Part shown: positions 1-9,438 of the stretch, piece by piece | How the letters are laid out: every line of letters starts with the position of its first letter | Position numbering within the stretch: the stretch's first letter is position 1 | Source: JACDBD01 sp050743385 | Lineage (GTDB): Bacteria > Actinomycetota > Acidimicrobiia > IMCC26256 > JACDBD01 | DNA length: 15,387 nucleotides | Assembly: GCA_050743385.1 (NCBI GenBank) | Contig: JBOGFJ010000197.1 | Coordinates: forward strand, 1 to 15,387 | Direction: 5' to 3' | Program-made: the position numbers and the translations under genes | The notes under the pieces: model-generated | Told to the model about the DNA's origin: nothing | The model's database searches: none | Seen by the model: only the letters and a program-made list of their open reading frames with translations

Positions 1-86
1 CGGTAGCTCCAGCGGTCGTCCTCGAAGCGCAGCGCGGTGTTGTCGTCGCCGGCCCGGGCCCGGATGAGCTCGGCAATCGTGCTCAT
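1..86 (-). CDS. Putative acyl-CoA synthetase / AMP-dependent ligase, N-terminus only (cut by window edge)
   Basis: The reverse complement from 86 reads ATG and stays open to the window edge, giving 28 codons. The peptide begins MSTIAELIRARAGDDNTALR and continues to an FEDDRWSYR segment. An opening in which a short helix is followed by 'alRFeDdrwSYrE' is the usual N-terminus of AMP-forming acyl-CoA/fatty-acid ligases (ANL superfamily, FadD17-like in actinobacteria). Such enzymes activate a carboxylic acid with ATP and CoA. The ATG shares four bases (ATGA) with the stop codon of the SMP-30-like gene, so the two are probably translationally coupled in one transcript. The AMP-binding motifs lie outside the window, so the family call rests on N-terminal resemblance and context only. 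Confidence 0.6.
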   Translation of the reverse strand, partial: MSTIAELIRARAGDDNTALRFEDDRWSY

Positions 87-991
87 GGGAAGTTGAGCTT
101 CAGCCCCGGGCGGGGCCAGGGCATCGAGACGAGACGGCCGCCGGCAGACAGCGTCACGTAGGCGGTACTGAGGCCGTCGCCGCCGAAGCAGACGTTGGTA
201 GTCATCGGGTCGGGCATCGGCACGTACTCGTGGGCGCCGTCGGGGCGGTAGCAGCACAACCCGTCGCCGATGGCGGCGACCACGACGGTGCCGTCGGCCT
301 CGACCGCGAGGGAATCGAAGTGCCCCGTCGTCGCGAGGAGGCAGGCGCCGCGCGGGTCGCGGACCTGCCCGGGCCCGTCGAGGTCCCACGCCCACAGCCG
401 CCCGGTGAAGCTCTCGGCCACGTACACCCGGTCACCGGCGGGGGAGAGTCCCACCCCGTTCGCGCCCTGCAGCCGGTATACGGCCTCCACGACCGACGAT
501 CCGTCCGGGAGGGCGTAGTAGAGCCCGCCCCGATCGACCTCGCGAGCCCGCATCTTGCCGAGGTCGGTGAACCAGAACCCGCCATCGGCGTCGAAGACGA
601 TGTCGTTGGGGCTCCGGAACCGGTGGCCGTCGCACTCGGTGTAGAGCACGTCCGACTTTCCGGAGGCGAGGTCGACCCGCTCGATCCAGCCGCCCTCGAA
701 GCCGTCGGGCTCGCTGCTGCCGGTCTCGAGGTCGAGGGGGACGAGCAACCCCGGGAGCTCGGTCCACACGAACCCGCCGTTGTTGCAGACGTAGATCGCG
801 CCGTCGGGCCCGACCGCAGCGCCGTTGGGTCCACCGCCGAGCTCCGCCACCACGTCGACCGGTCCTCCGCGGGCGCCGACCCGGCTGAGCGTGCCCCGCT
901 CGATCTCGACCAGCACGACACTGCCGTCCGGCATCGCCACCGGCCCCTCCGGGAACCGCAGCCCGGTCGCGACCTCCTCGAGCTCCTCCAT
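83..991 (-). CDS. SMP-30/gluconolactonase/LRE-like beta-propeller protein (putative lactonase)
   Basis: The protein has about 302 residues from the chosen ATG and shows the regularly spaced blades of the SMP-30/gluconolactonase family. Members are six-bladed propellers that hydrolyse lactones using one divalent metal. The expected ligands are visible: Glu15 in FPEGPV, Asn in SPNDIVFD, and Asp in FDSLAVEADG. Further blade motifs are NGAAVGPDGAIYVCNNGG and NGVGLSPAGDRVYVAE. I chose ATG at 991 because GGGGGA precedes it at a suitable distance and family proteins start about here. An in-frame GTG at 1048 would add 19 residues. No signal peptide is seen, so it is probably cytoplasmic. It leads a minus-strand operon with the acyl-CoA ligase, which suggests lactone opening followed by CoA activation of the acid (inference). 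A KstR-like palindrome lies upstream at 1058-1073. Confidence 0.85.
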   Translation of the reverse strand: MEELEEVATGLRFPEGPVAMPDGSVVLVEIERGTLSRVGARGGPVDVVAELGGGPNGAAVGPDGAIYVCNNGGFVWTELPGLLVPLDLETGSSEPDGFEGGWIERVDLASGKSDVLYTECDGHRFRSPNDIVFDADGGFWFTDLGKMRAREVDRGGLYYALPDGSSVVEAVYRLQGANGVGLSPAGDRVYVAESFTGRLWAWDLDGPGQVRDPRGACLLATTGHFDSLAVEADGTVVVAAIGDGLCCYRPDGAHEYVPMPDPMTTNVCFGGDGLSTAYVTLSAGGRLVSMPWPRPGLKLNFP

Positions 992-1057
992 CGTGCCGTC
1001 CCCCGTTGCCCGCCGGATCTCGCGGGCCGGGGCGATCGTAGCGACCACCCCCCGCTC

Positions 1058-1073
1058 TTGAAACCTGTTTCGA
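1058..1073. promoter_or_regulatory. Candidate TetR-type (KstR-like) operator A
   Basis: GAAAC-CT-GTTTC at 1060-1071 is a perfect 5-bp dyad, with an outer T1058/A1073 pair. It matches TnnAACnnGTTnnA at seven of eight fixed bases; the last A is G at 1072. The twelve bases TTGAAACCTGTT also occur on the minus strand within the 9530-9557 site. It lies between the divergent lactonase and substrate-binding-protein genes and could control both. Binding by KstR or a relative is inferred. Confidence 0.55.
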
Positions 1074-1086
1074 TTCTGGACAGAAT
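1073..1086. promoter_or_regulatory. Palindrome ATTCTG-GA-CAGAAT, possible divergent -10 pair
   Basis: Six-base arms with a two-base centre give a perfect dyad directly abutting operator A. Read outward, each strand presents CAGAAT, a plausible actinobacterial -10 hexamer, so the element could be a symmetrical divergent promoter core or a second protein-binding site. The dyad is seen in the sequence; the promoter role is inferred. Confidence 0.4.
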
Positions 1087-1087
1087 G

Positions 1088-1103
1088 CCCGGACTAGTCC
1101 GGG
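1088..1103. promoter_or_regulatory. Perfect 16-bp palindrome CCCGGACTAGTCCGGG
   Basis: This is an uninterrupted perfect palindrome with no loop, so it is better suited to a dimeric DNA-binding protein than to an RNA hairpin. It lies 62-77 bases upstream of the substrate-binding-protein start and contains the locally rare tetranucleotide CTAG. The binding factor is unknown. Confidence 0.45.
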
Positions 1104-1109
1104 AGGCCA

Positions 1110-1136
1110 CGGTGCCCCGACCCGATCGGGGCACCG
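1110..1136 (+). other. Stem-loop in the 5' leader of the ABC importer operon
   Basis: Perfect 11-bp arms (CGGTGCCCCGA at 1110-1120 and its complement at 1126-1136) enclose a five-base CCCGA loop. The hairpin ends 28 bases before the GTG at 1165 and leaves the AGAGGGGGA ribosome-binding site free. It could stabilise the 5' end of the mRNA, attenuate transcription or be a further operator. No T-run follows, so a simple terminator is unlikely. Confidence 0.5.
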
Positions 1137-1164
1137 GACCGGGCGGGGGCCAGAGGGGGAACCC

Positions 1165-2499
1165 GTGAGACGAGGGCGTTGGATCGCGCTGGTAGCCGTG
1201 GCGGCGCTGGCGGCGGCGGGCCTGTCGGTGACCGCTGCCGGGGCTCAGGAGGACGAGCCGCTCGAGGCCACCGACAAGGGCATCACCGCCGACACCATCA
1301 CGATCACGGTCGTGGCCGCGGTCGACGTGCCCGGCGCCGAGGGCCTGTTCCAGGGCGTCGTCGACGGTGTGGAGGGCTGGGCCGACTTCATGAACGACAA
1401 CGGCGGCCTCGCCGGGCGCGACATCAGCGTCAACTTCGTCGACTCCCGTCTCAGCGGCGAGGAGGCCCGCAACGCCTTCATCGAGGCCTGTGAGAGCAGC
1501 TTCGCCCTGATCGGCACGTCGGTGCTGTTCCTCACCAACTTCGACGACCTCACCGAGTGCACCGACCAGGCCGGCCAGGCGGTGGGCCTGCCCGACTTCC
1601 CGGTAGTGGTCACCGAGGTCAACCACCAGTGCTCACCGGTGTCGTGGGCGATCAACCCCGCGTCGTTGCAGTGCGACACGCGCGACGATCCCGAGCAGAC
1701 CTATCGGGTGACCACCGGGCCGACCCAGTACTACGTGAGGCAGCACGGTGAGCTCGAGGGTGCGTTCCTCTACCCGTCGCCGGCCGAGAGCCAGTCGGCG
1801 AAGAACGCCCAGGTGCCGATCTTCACCGCCCAGGGCGAGCAGGGCATCGCGATGGCCTACGAGCAGGACGTCTCCGCCCTCGCTCCGCAGAGTGAATACA
1901 CCCCGATCGCGGCCGCCATCGCCCAGCAGAACCTGACCTACGCCAAGAGCGGGCTCGATTACACGAGCACGGTGAAGCTGCGCAAGGAGGCGACGCTCCA
2001 GAGCGTCACCAGCGTCGAGGTGTGGGACTGCTCGCTCCAGTGCTACGACGGCGGCCTCATCGAGGACGGCGGCTCGGATGTCGAGGACCAGTACGTCTAC
2101 ATGCCTTTCCTGCCGTTCATCGGCGAGAACGCCGAGACGGGGAAGAGCGAAATGCTCGCCGACTTCGTCGAGTACGTCGACGAGCCCGACGGGTTCTCCG
2201 TCCAGGGCTTCTCCGCCGGCCTGTTCTTCAGCGAGGTGGTGCAGAACATCGTCGACGAGGGCGGCAACAACGCCGTCACGCGGGCGGCGGTGATCGAGGA
2301 GGCCCCCAACGTCAACGCCTTCACTGCGGGCGGCATGATGGGCAGGACCAACGTCGGCGAGCGCGAGCCGACCGCGTGCTTCACATTGGTCCAGGTGCAG
2401 GACGGGGAGTTCGAGCGGGTCTTCCCCAAGAAGAAGGGCAAGTTCAACTGCAAGAAGAGCAACGTCGTGGAACTCGAGATGGATCTCATCGACGAGTAG
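1165..2499 (+). CDS. Exported ABC transporter substrate-binding protein (branched-chain amino acid/HAAT type)
   Basis: The protein has 444 residues and starts at GTG, preceded by AGAGGGGGA at good spacing. Residues 1-27 form a Sec signal peptide: MRRGRW, a hydrophobic Ala/Val/Leu core, and a predicted signal-peptidase I site at Ala-Gly-Ala27. No lipobox cysteine is present. The mature part resembles type I periplasmic binding proteins of the LivJ/Peripla_BP_6 kind. Examples are ITADTITITVV at the start, the GWADFMNDNGGLAGRDI segment, typical of 'yvNanGGinGrkI' regions, and a later long central domain. Several cysteines could form disulfides outside the cell. It is first in a plus-strand operon with the fused permease and fused ATPase, so it should present the ligand to them. 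The ligand cannot be read from the sequence. This type transports amino acids, amides, short-chain acids and, in actinobacteria, many uncharacterised catabolic substrates. Confidence 0.87.
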   Translation: MRRGRWIALVAVAALAAAGLSVTAAGAQEDEPLEATDKGITADTITITVVAAVDVPGAEGLFQGVVDGVEGWADFMNDNGGLAGRDISVNFVDSRLSGEEARNAFIEACESSFALIGTSVLFLTNFDDLTECTDQAGQAVGLPDFPVVVTEVNHQCSPVSWAINPASLQCDTRDDPEQTYRVTTGPTQYYVRQHGELEGAFLYPSPAESQSAKNAQVPIFTAQGEQGIAMAYEQDVSALAPQSEYTPIAAAIAQQNLTYAKSGLDYTSTVKLRKEATLQSVTSVEVWDCSLQCYDGGLIEDGGSDVEDQYVYMPFLPFIGENAETGKSEMLADFVEYVDEPDGFSVQGFSAGLFFSEVVQNIVDEGGNNAVTRAAVIEEAPNVNAFTAGGMMGRTNVGEREPTACFTLVQVQDGEFERVFPKKKGKFNCKKSNVVELEMDLIDE

Positions 2500-2528
2500 C
2501 GCCGCGATCCGCGACTGTCGGAAGGTAC

Positions 2529-2554
2529 GGGCGGGCGGCTCCGGCCGCCCGCCT
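2529..2554 (+). terminator. GC-rich hairpin between binding-protein and permease genes
   Basis: GGCGGGCGGC at 2530-2539 and its exact complement at 2544-2553 flank a TCCG loop, with one extra G-T pair outside. It begins 30 bases after the stop codon and is followed by TCCCCTT, a weak T tail. It may terminate part of the transcripts or protect the 3' end of the binding-protein message, giving more binding protein than membrane complex. Confidence 0.6.
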
Positions 2555-2646
2555 CCCCTTCTGAGTCCCAGGTCGCCCTGACTCGCACGGGGGCGTCGGG
2601 CAGAGAAGAATCCCGCAGAGCAGGCCCACGGAGGAGGAACGATCGC

Positions 2647-4853
2647 GTGGCCGTCGTCCTCGAACGAGTGACCAAGCGGGTGAGCGGGGGTCAGCTGCTC
2701 GCATCGTGCGCCGTCGCCGCGTTCCTCGTCTTCGTCATCGTCCAGTTCTGGGCGCCGAACCAGACGATCGATTCCAACAAGATCATCGTCTTCCTCGTCG
2801 TCGGCGTCACGCTCGGCTCGATCTACGCCGTCGCCGCGTCGGGTCTGGTCGTCACCTACACCACGTCGGGGATCTTCAACTTCGCCCAGGGTGCGATCGG
2901 GATGTTCCTGACGTTCATCTACTGGGAGCTGAAGGTCAACCACAACCTCCCGACGCCGGTGGCGTTGTTCCTCACGGTGCTCGTGGCCGCGCCGCTCCTG
3001 GGCGCGGCGATCGAGCGAGTGCTCATGCGACGCCTCGCCAACGCCGCGCTCGTGGCCCAGCTCGTTGTGACCATCGGTCTGATGCTGGCGCTCATCGGGC
3101 TCGCCGGCACGATCTGGCCCGCCAACGAGACCCGCACCATCGGCACCTTCTTCGGCAGCGAGGGCTTCACCATCGGCAAGACGTTCGTCCCGTACTTCCG
3201 CGTGACGACGATCGTCGTGGGCATCCTCATCGCGATCTGCCTGCGGATTCTCCTCTACCGCACGCGCCTCGGGGTCTCGATGCGGGCGGTGGTCGACAAC
3301 CGCGACCTCGCCGCGCTCAACGGCGCCCGCCCGGCTCGGGTGGCGATGTTCTCCTGGGCGCTCGGCTCCTCCATGGCCGCGATCGCCGGCATCTTCCTCG
3401 CCGAGGAGTTCGGCCGGCTCGGCACCCAGGAGCTGACGCTGTTCATCGTGGAGGCGTTCGCCGCCGCCATCATCGGGCGGCTGCGCAGCCTGCCGATGAC
3501 GCTCGTCGGCGGCCTCATCATCGGGCTCGCACTGTCGTTCCAGCGCAATTTCCTCGACCTCGGCACCCGCTTCGCCAGTGCCCGCGTCGCCATCCCCGCG
3601 ATCATCCTGTTCCTGGCGCTGCTCTTCCTGCCCCAGGCCCGCCTCGAAGGGCGGCGGCTCAGTAGCGCCATCACGCCCCGAGTACCGAGCCTGAGGCGGG
3701 CGCTGTTCGGGTTCTGTGTGCTGTTCACGGTGGCGGTGGTCGTCGCCGCCCTCCTCGACCGCACCGACCTCCGCCGTGCGAGCCTGGCGATCGTCACCTC
3801 GATGGCGATGCTGTCGCTCGTTCCGCTCACGGGTTGGGCAGGCCAGATCTCGTTCGCGCAGATCACCTTCGTCGGGATCGGCGCCTGGGCTTACGCCGAG
3901 TTCTCGACCGCAGGCGGACGCTTGTTCCACCTCGAGCTGTACGACCCCGGCAGCCCCTGGGGGCTGGTGGCGGCGGCGGCGACGGCCGTCCCCGTCGGGC
4001 TGCTGATGGCGCTGCCGGCGCTCCGGCTCCAGGGCCTGTACCTCGCGCTGGCCTCCATGGCGTTCGCGCTCATGGTCCCGTTCCTGTTCTTCAACCAGCC
4101 CGAAGTGTTCGGGAACTCGGGGCGTGAGGCGCCGCCCGTGTCGCTGTTCGGCCACGAGTTCGGGCAGCGGTTCGAGATCTTCGGTATCGAGTTCGCGCGC
4201 GACGCCGGGTTCCTGTTGCTCGCGGTGGCGCTCTTCTGCATCGTCGGCTTCGCGGTGGTATGCCTCCGGCGTAGCAGCTTCGGTCGCCGGCTCATCGCCA
4301 TGCGCGACAGCCCGGCGGCGTGCGCGACGCTCGGTGTGAACCTGCTCGCCACGAAACTGGCGGTCTTCGGCATCTCGGCCGCCATCGCGGGGTTGGCCGG
4401 CGCGCTGTTGGCGGTGCAGCAGGGTGCAGCCCAACGGAGCAACTTCGAGATGCTCCTCGGTCTGCCCTACCTACTGCTGCTGGTCGTGGGGGGCGTCGCG
4501 GTGGTGAGCGGTGCACTGTTCGGTGGGATCGCCCTGCAGTCGTTCACGTGGTTGCTGCGAGCGTTTCCGAACGTCACGATCAACATCGGCGTCGGGAAGT
4601 TCAACCTGTTCGCGACGCTCAACCGCGGCGTCGGCGCCGGCCTCGCCGGCATCGGCATCGGGCGCCAGCCCGACGGCGTCATCCCCCAGGTGGGCCACGA
4701 CGTGCGCGAGCAGCGCCGGAAGAAGGAGGCCGCCCGCGCCGCCACCAGGCCGATGGCCGGGGACGGGCAGGAAACGGCACGTGCCGTCCCCACGGCCCCG
4801 TCCGCCGACGGCCCGGCGTCCGAGGCGGAGGCCCCGGCCGAGAAGTCGCCGAC

Positions 4854-4857
<4 letters not shown>
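2647..4857 (+). CDS. Fused LivH-LivM branched-chain amino acid-type ABC permease
   Basis: The protein has 736 residues and starts at GTG, about ten bases after GGAGGAGG. Two permease domains normally encoded by separate genes are joined in one frame. Residues about 1-340 are LivH-like: GSIYAVAASGLVVTYTTSG, then NFAQGAIGM (the family NFAhG motif) and the cytoplasmic loop SMRAVVDNRDLAALNG that contacts the ATPase. Residues about 345-670 are LivM-like: LTGWAGQISFAQITFVGIG and the loop RDSPAACATLGVNLLATK. Many hydrophobic segments fill both halves. A charged, Ala/Pro-rich tail from about residue 672 to the end is probably cytoplasmic and disordered. Its stop overlaps the next gene's ATG (ATGA), indicating coupled translation. 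One polypeptide would supply both membrane halves of the importer. The fold call is firm; the substrate is unknown. Confidence 0.9.
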
Positions 4858-6422
<1,565 letters not shown>

Positions 6423-6426
6423 CGTT

Positions 6427-6470
6427 CTGGCCGCCCAAAGCCGCGCTGGGGCGCGGTATCGGGTGGCCGG
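6427..6470. terminator. Bidirectional terminator between converging operons
   Basis: An outer stem pairs CTGGCCGCCC (6427-6436) with GGGTGGCCGG (6461-6470), including two G-U pairs. An inner hairpin CCGCGC-TGGG-GCGCGG lies at 6441-6456. It fills the 56-base gap between the ATPase stop and the stop of the converging epimerase-like gene, so it can serve both strands. No long T-run is present, which is common in high-GC actinobacteria. Confidence 0.6.
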
Positions 6471-6478
6471 TTCTGAGA

Positions 6479-7402
6479 TCAGGGGGCGGCGTGCTCGCCC
6501 TTCAGCAGCTCGGGATGTCGGGCGGCCACCATGCGCCGGAACCCGTCCCGCCACGACACCGTCGTCTCGCCGATCAGCTCGTGCATGCGCGTGTTGTCGG
6601 TGGTCACGCTGCTGATGGTCTGGTCGGTCGTCACGAGCGCGGGCTCGAGCCCGGTGAGGTCGCCGAGGTAGGCGCACCACTCCTCGATGCTGGCCTGGTC
6701 GCGTCCCGCCCAGTTGACGATCGTCGCCGGCACGCTCGCGAGCTCGAGCAGGCGTGGGACCTGGGCGGCGATGTCGTCGTCGTGAATGGGGTTGTAGAGG
6801 CTGGGCGCGTCGGGATGCACCGGCACCGGCTGTCCCGCCAGCATCATCTCGAGGTGGAACGAGGGCCACCCGCCGTTGTCGCCGTAGGGGACGTTGAGGC
6901 GGGCGATCGTCGTGGGCAGGTGGAGCTGGCGCGCGGCCGTGCGGGCGACTGCCTCGGCCGCGATCTTGCACACGCTGTACGTCGGCATCATCACGCGGTG
7001 GTTGTCGCCGAGTGGGTCGGTCTCCTTCAGCCGCTGGTGGCCGGCAGGCTCGTACACGCCGGTCGACGAGCAGTGCAGGAACGCCTGCGCGTCGGCGAAG
7101 CGCTGCATCAGGAGCCCGGTCGCCTCCGCGTTGGCGGCGAGATCACGGTCGAAGTCGTCGGGGCCGCCGTGGGCGACGGCGAAGTTGAGCACGTAGTCGA
7201 CGCGGTCGGGCAGACCGTCGTATTCGCCGGCGGCGAGGTCGACGGGCACGCACCGCACGTCCGCGGCCTCGAGGCGCTCGCGTGCGGCGGCGTCGCGGAA
7301 GCGGGCCACCCCCCACACCTCGTTGTCGCCGGCGAGGGTGATCGCAAGCGGCTGGGCGACTTGGCCCGTCGGGCCGGTGACGAGGATCTGCTGGTCCTTC
7401 AT
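6479..7402 (-). CDS. NAD(P)-dependent epimerase/dehydratase-like protein (extended or atypical SDR)
   Basis: The protein has 307 residues starting MKDQQILVTG. The Rossmann glycine motif TGPTGQVA at 9-16 is of the GxxGxxA type found in extended/atypical SDRs. The active-site elements are a serine cluster CSSTGVY (111-117), YSVCK (Tyr142, Lys146), and a downstream RLNVPYG segment typical of epimerases. A conserved IHDDD region follows, like the 'vhVdD' motif of NAD-dependent epimerases. Members act on nucleotide sugars or reduce/oxidise small carbonyl compounds; the substrate here is unknown. Its ATG overlaps the stop of the upstream SDR (ATGA), and it is the last gene of the minus-strand operon from 10012. 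Operon membership suggests a catabolic rather than cell-wall sugar role (inference). Confidence 0.82.
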   Translation of the reverse strand: MKDQQILVTGPTGQVAQPLAITLAGDNEVWGVARFRDAAARERLEAADVRCVPVDLAAGEYDGLPDRVDYVLNFAVAHGGPDDFDRDLAANAEATGLLMQRFADAQAFLHCSSTGVYEPAGHQRLKETDPLGDNHRVMMPTYSVCKIAAEAVARTAARQLHLPTTIARLNVPYGDNGGWPSFHLEMMLAGQPVPVHPDAPSLYNPIHDDDIAAQVPRLLELASVPATIVNWAGRDQASIEEWCAYLGDLTGLEPALVTTDQTISSVTTDNTRMHELIGETTVSWRDGFRRMVAARHPELLKGEHAAP

Positions 7403-8229
7403 GGCGCCATCCTTGTGCCGTCGAGGGCGCGGGCCTCGCGCCCCAGTTCCTCGAGGAGCGGTCGTGAGTAGGTGATGCGGCCGGTGAGCGCGGCGGGGTC
7501 GCAAGTGGCGAGCACGAACGCGGCCTCGGCGATGAGCTCCACCGGCTCGACGATGTCGGGACGCGCATCGAGCACCTCGCCGATGTGGGCTTCCGCTCCC
7601 GGTGTGCGGACCGCGGCGACGGGCGCGAGCGAGTTCACCGCCACCCCGTCGGCCTGGACCTCGGCCGCCAGGCCGGCGGTGAAGCGCTCGATGGCCGCCT
7701 TGCTCGCGCCGTAGCCCGTGGTGGTGGCGCCGAGCGCGATGCCGGCGTCGAACGCGGGTCCTTGCTGCACCCGCGAGGTCGCGCTCGAGAGGTTGACGAT
7801 CCAACCCCTCCCGCGGGCCCGCATGCCCGACAGCACCGCCTGCGCGAGATCGATCGGTGCGTGCACGTTGACCTCGAACAGCAGCCGCCGGCGCTTCAAC
7901 GGGAAGTCGCCGGTGGGGAGGTAGAACGCGGCGGCGGCGTTGTTGACGAGCACGTCGACGGGCCCGAGCGCGGCCTCGACCTCGGGGACGATGCGGGCGC
8001 GGTCGTCGGCGTCGGCGAGGTTGGCCGCGATCGCGACCCCCTTGGCGCCGACGGCGTCGATCGCGGCAACGGTCTCGGCCAGGGTGCCCGGCAGCGTCGA
8101 GGGCTCGTCGAGCGTACGGGCGGTCACGGCTACCGCGGCACCCTCGCACGCGAGCCGCTGGGCAATGGCAGCGCCGATACCGCGGCTCGCGCCGGTGACG
8201 AGCGCGACGCGCCCGTCGAGCTCGCCCAT
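7399..8229 (-). CDS. Short-chain dehydrogenase/reductase (classical SDR, HSDL2-like subgroup)
   Basis: The protein has 276 residues starting MGELDGRVALVTGAS. The cofactor motif TGASRGIG is at 12-19, followed by VLVNNAA (94-99), Asn121, Ser148/149 in NLSSA, Tyr173 and Lys177 (YGASK), giving a complete classical catalytic tetrad. TART at 36-39 after the second strand points to NADP(H) binding through Arg38 (inference). An inserted segment with LPGTLAET before AAIDAVGAKG is also present in the SDR at 13033-13887 and resembles the LPGT/I stretch of HSDL2-type SDRs. The start lies 8 bases after the monooxygenase stop and the end overlaps the epimerase-like gene, so expression is co-operonic. It probably oxidises or reduces a hydroxy/keto group of the pathway substrate. 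Confidence 0.88.
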   Translation of the reverse strand: MGELDGRVALVTGASRGIGAAIAQRLACEGAAVAVTARTLDEPSTLPGTLAETVAAIDAVGAKGVAIAANLADADDRARIVPEVEAALGPVDVLVNNAAAAFYLPTGDFPLKRRRLLFEVNVHAPIDLAQAVLSGMRARGRGWIVNLSSATSRVQQGPAFDAGIALGATTTGYGASKAAIERFTAGLAAEVQADGVAVNSLAPVAAVRTPGAEAHIGEVLDARPDIVEPVELIAEAAFVLATCDPAALTGRITYSRPLLEELGREARALDGTRMAP

Positions 8230-8237
8230 TCCCGGCC

Positions 8238-9419
8238 CTACTCGGGCACCTTGTCGAGGACGTCGGCGAGCGTGCGCTTCGTCGGCCCGTGCTTGGCCAG
8301 GTACTCCTCGCGCTGGCGCTGTGTGCTGTGCACCGGGTCCTTGTCGTACTCCGGCAGCACGTGCTTCCCGAAGGTCTCCACCGACTCGAGCGCGACGTCG
8401 ATCGGCCTGGTCGTGGAGAGCTGCCCGAAGACGAGCTGGTCGGCGCCGATGTCGGCGTATTCCTTCACCGAGCGTGTCACCTCTTCCGGAGTTCCCACGC
8501 AGACGAGCCCGGCGCCGATGCGCTCCTCCATCTCGGTGGGTGTCGGCTCGGGGATGAGCGCGGGCCAGTCGGGGATCCCGGGCGGCTTCGGGAAGGTGTC
8601 GAGGTAATGGAAGACGAGGCTGTTCTGGTAGCCGCTCGTGATGTTGCACGCGAGGTCCCGCGCCTTCTGGCCGTCTTCGAGGCAGAGCATCTGGCTCGTG
8701 ACCATCACGTTGTTGTTGACGTATTCGCCGACGGGCTCGGCCTTGTCGATCGTGTTCTTGTAGATCTCGATCAGCTTGCCGAGCATCTCTGGAGAGCCGG
8801 TCGTGAAGCACAGCACGCCGATGCCGAGTCGTGCGGCCTTCTCGAACGTGCTCGGGTTGCCCGCTGCGACCCAGATCGGCGGGTGCGGGTCGCTGTACGG
8901 CTTGGGAAGCACATTGCGCGGTGGCATCGAGAAGAACTTGCCGTCGTAGCGATAGAGGCCCTCGCGCCACATGTACTTGAACTGCGAGAGCGTCTCGTCG
9001 GCCATCTCCTTGGTGAGCTCGGGGTCGTGGATCCCGAAGCCCTTCTGCTCGGTGCTCGACGACCCGCGGCCCACACCGAACTCGAAGCGGCCCTCGCTCA
9101 GGTGGTCGAGCATGGCGACGCGCTCGGCGACGCGCGCGGGGTGGTTGACCGGCGGCGTGATGTTGAAGATCCCGGTGCCGAGGTGGATGCGCTCGGTACG
9201 GGCGGCGACGTAGGGCAGGAAGATCTCGTTCGCCGACAGGTGGGAGTACTGCGTGAGGAAGTGGTGCTCGGTCGCCCACGTGTACTTGAAGCCGGCCTTG
9301 TCGGCCCCGACCGTCCACGCGACCTCGTTCATCAGCCGCTCGTGCTGCACGTCGGCGAAGTCCCGTCCGTCGAGCGCCTGGTACGGCGTGTAGAGGCTGT
9401 TGAAGATCCCGAATTCCAT
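8238..9419 (-). CDS. Luciferase-like monooxygenase (LLM class flavin-dependent oxidoreductase)
   Basis: The protein has 393 residues starting MEFGIFNSLY at an ATG preceded by GGGAG. Family landmarks include WATEHHF (48-54), the strand HLGTGIFNITPPVNHPARVAE typical of the TIM barrel, and LSEGRFEFGVGRGSS (108-121), the phosphate/flavin-binding signature. Later GNPSTFEKAARLGIGVL and VCVGTPEEV segments match bacterial-luciferase-family enzymes. These use FMNH2 or F420H2. In actinobacterial catabolism they oxygenate ketones, aldehydes or sulfonates, or act as F420 oxidoreductases. Full length for the family. It is second in the operon after the SnoaL-like gene. A 128-base spacer with a 28-bp palindrome and two hairpins precedes it, so it may have its own promoter. 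Which cofactor and substrate it uses cannot be told. Confidence 0.88.
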   Translation of the reverse strand: MEFGIFNSLYTPYQALDGRDFADVQHERLMNEVAWTVGADKAGFKYTWATEHHFLTQYSHLSANEIFLPYVAARTERIHLGTGIFNITPPVNHPARVAERVAMLDHLSEGRFEFGVGRGSSSTEQKGFGIHDPELTKEMADETLSQFKYMWREGLYRYDGKFFSMPPRNVLPKPYSDPHPPIWVAAGNPSTFEKAARLGIGVLCFTTGSPEMLGKLIEIYKNTIDKAEPVGEYVNNNVMVTSQMLCLEDGQKARDLACNITSGYQNSLVFHYLDTFPKPPGIPDWPALIPEPTPTEMEERIGAGLVCVGTPEEVTRSVKEYADIGADQLVFGQLSTTRPIDVALESVETFGKHVLPEYDKDPVHSTQRQREEYLAKHGPTKRTLADVLDKVPE

Positions 9420-9438
9420 CGCTCTAGGCTCCCTCGCT

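Noticed and set aside
992..1048. Longer GTG start for the lactonase
   Set aside because: It is not excluded, but the 19 extra residues lack family similarity and the ribosome-binding site is better placed for the ATG at 991.
1633..4434. 933-codon open frame antisense to the binding protein and permease genes
   Set aside because: Composition is Arg/Glu/Asp/His-rich without recognisable domains, it spans two well-supported plus-strand genes and their spacer, and such frames arise routinely opposite high-GC genes.
4320..4853. Upstream extension of the ATPase reading frame inside the permease gene
   Set aside because: The extra 178 codons are Arg/Pro/Gly-rich and overlap the permease domain out of frame. 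The ATGA overlap at 4854 and family length fix the start there.
8230..9318. Upstream continuation of the SDR frame from 8229, which could be read as a fused 639-residue protein
   Set aside because: The extra part is antisense-like low-complexity sequence out of frame with the strongly supported monooxygenase. The SDR starts at its normal N-terminus at 8229.
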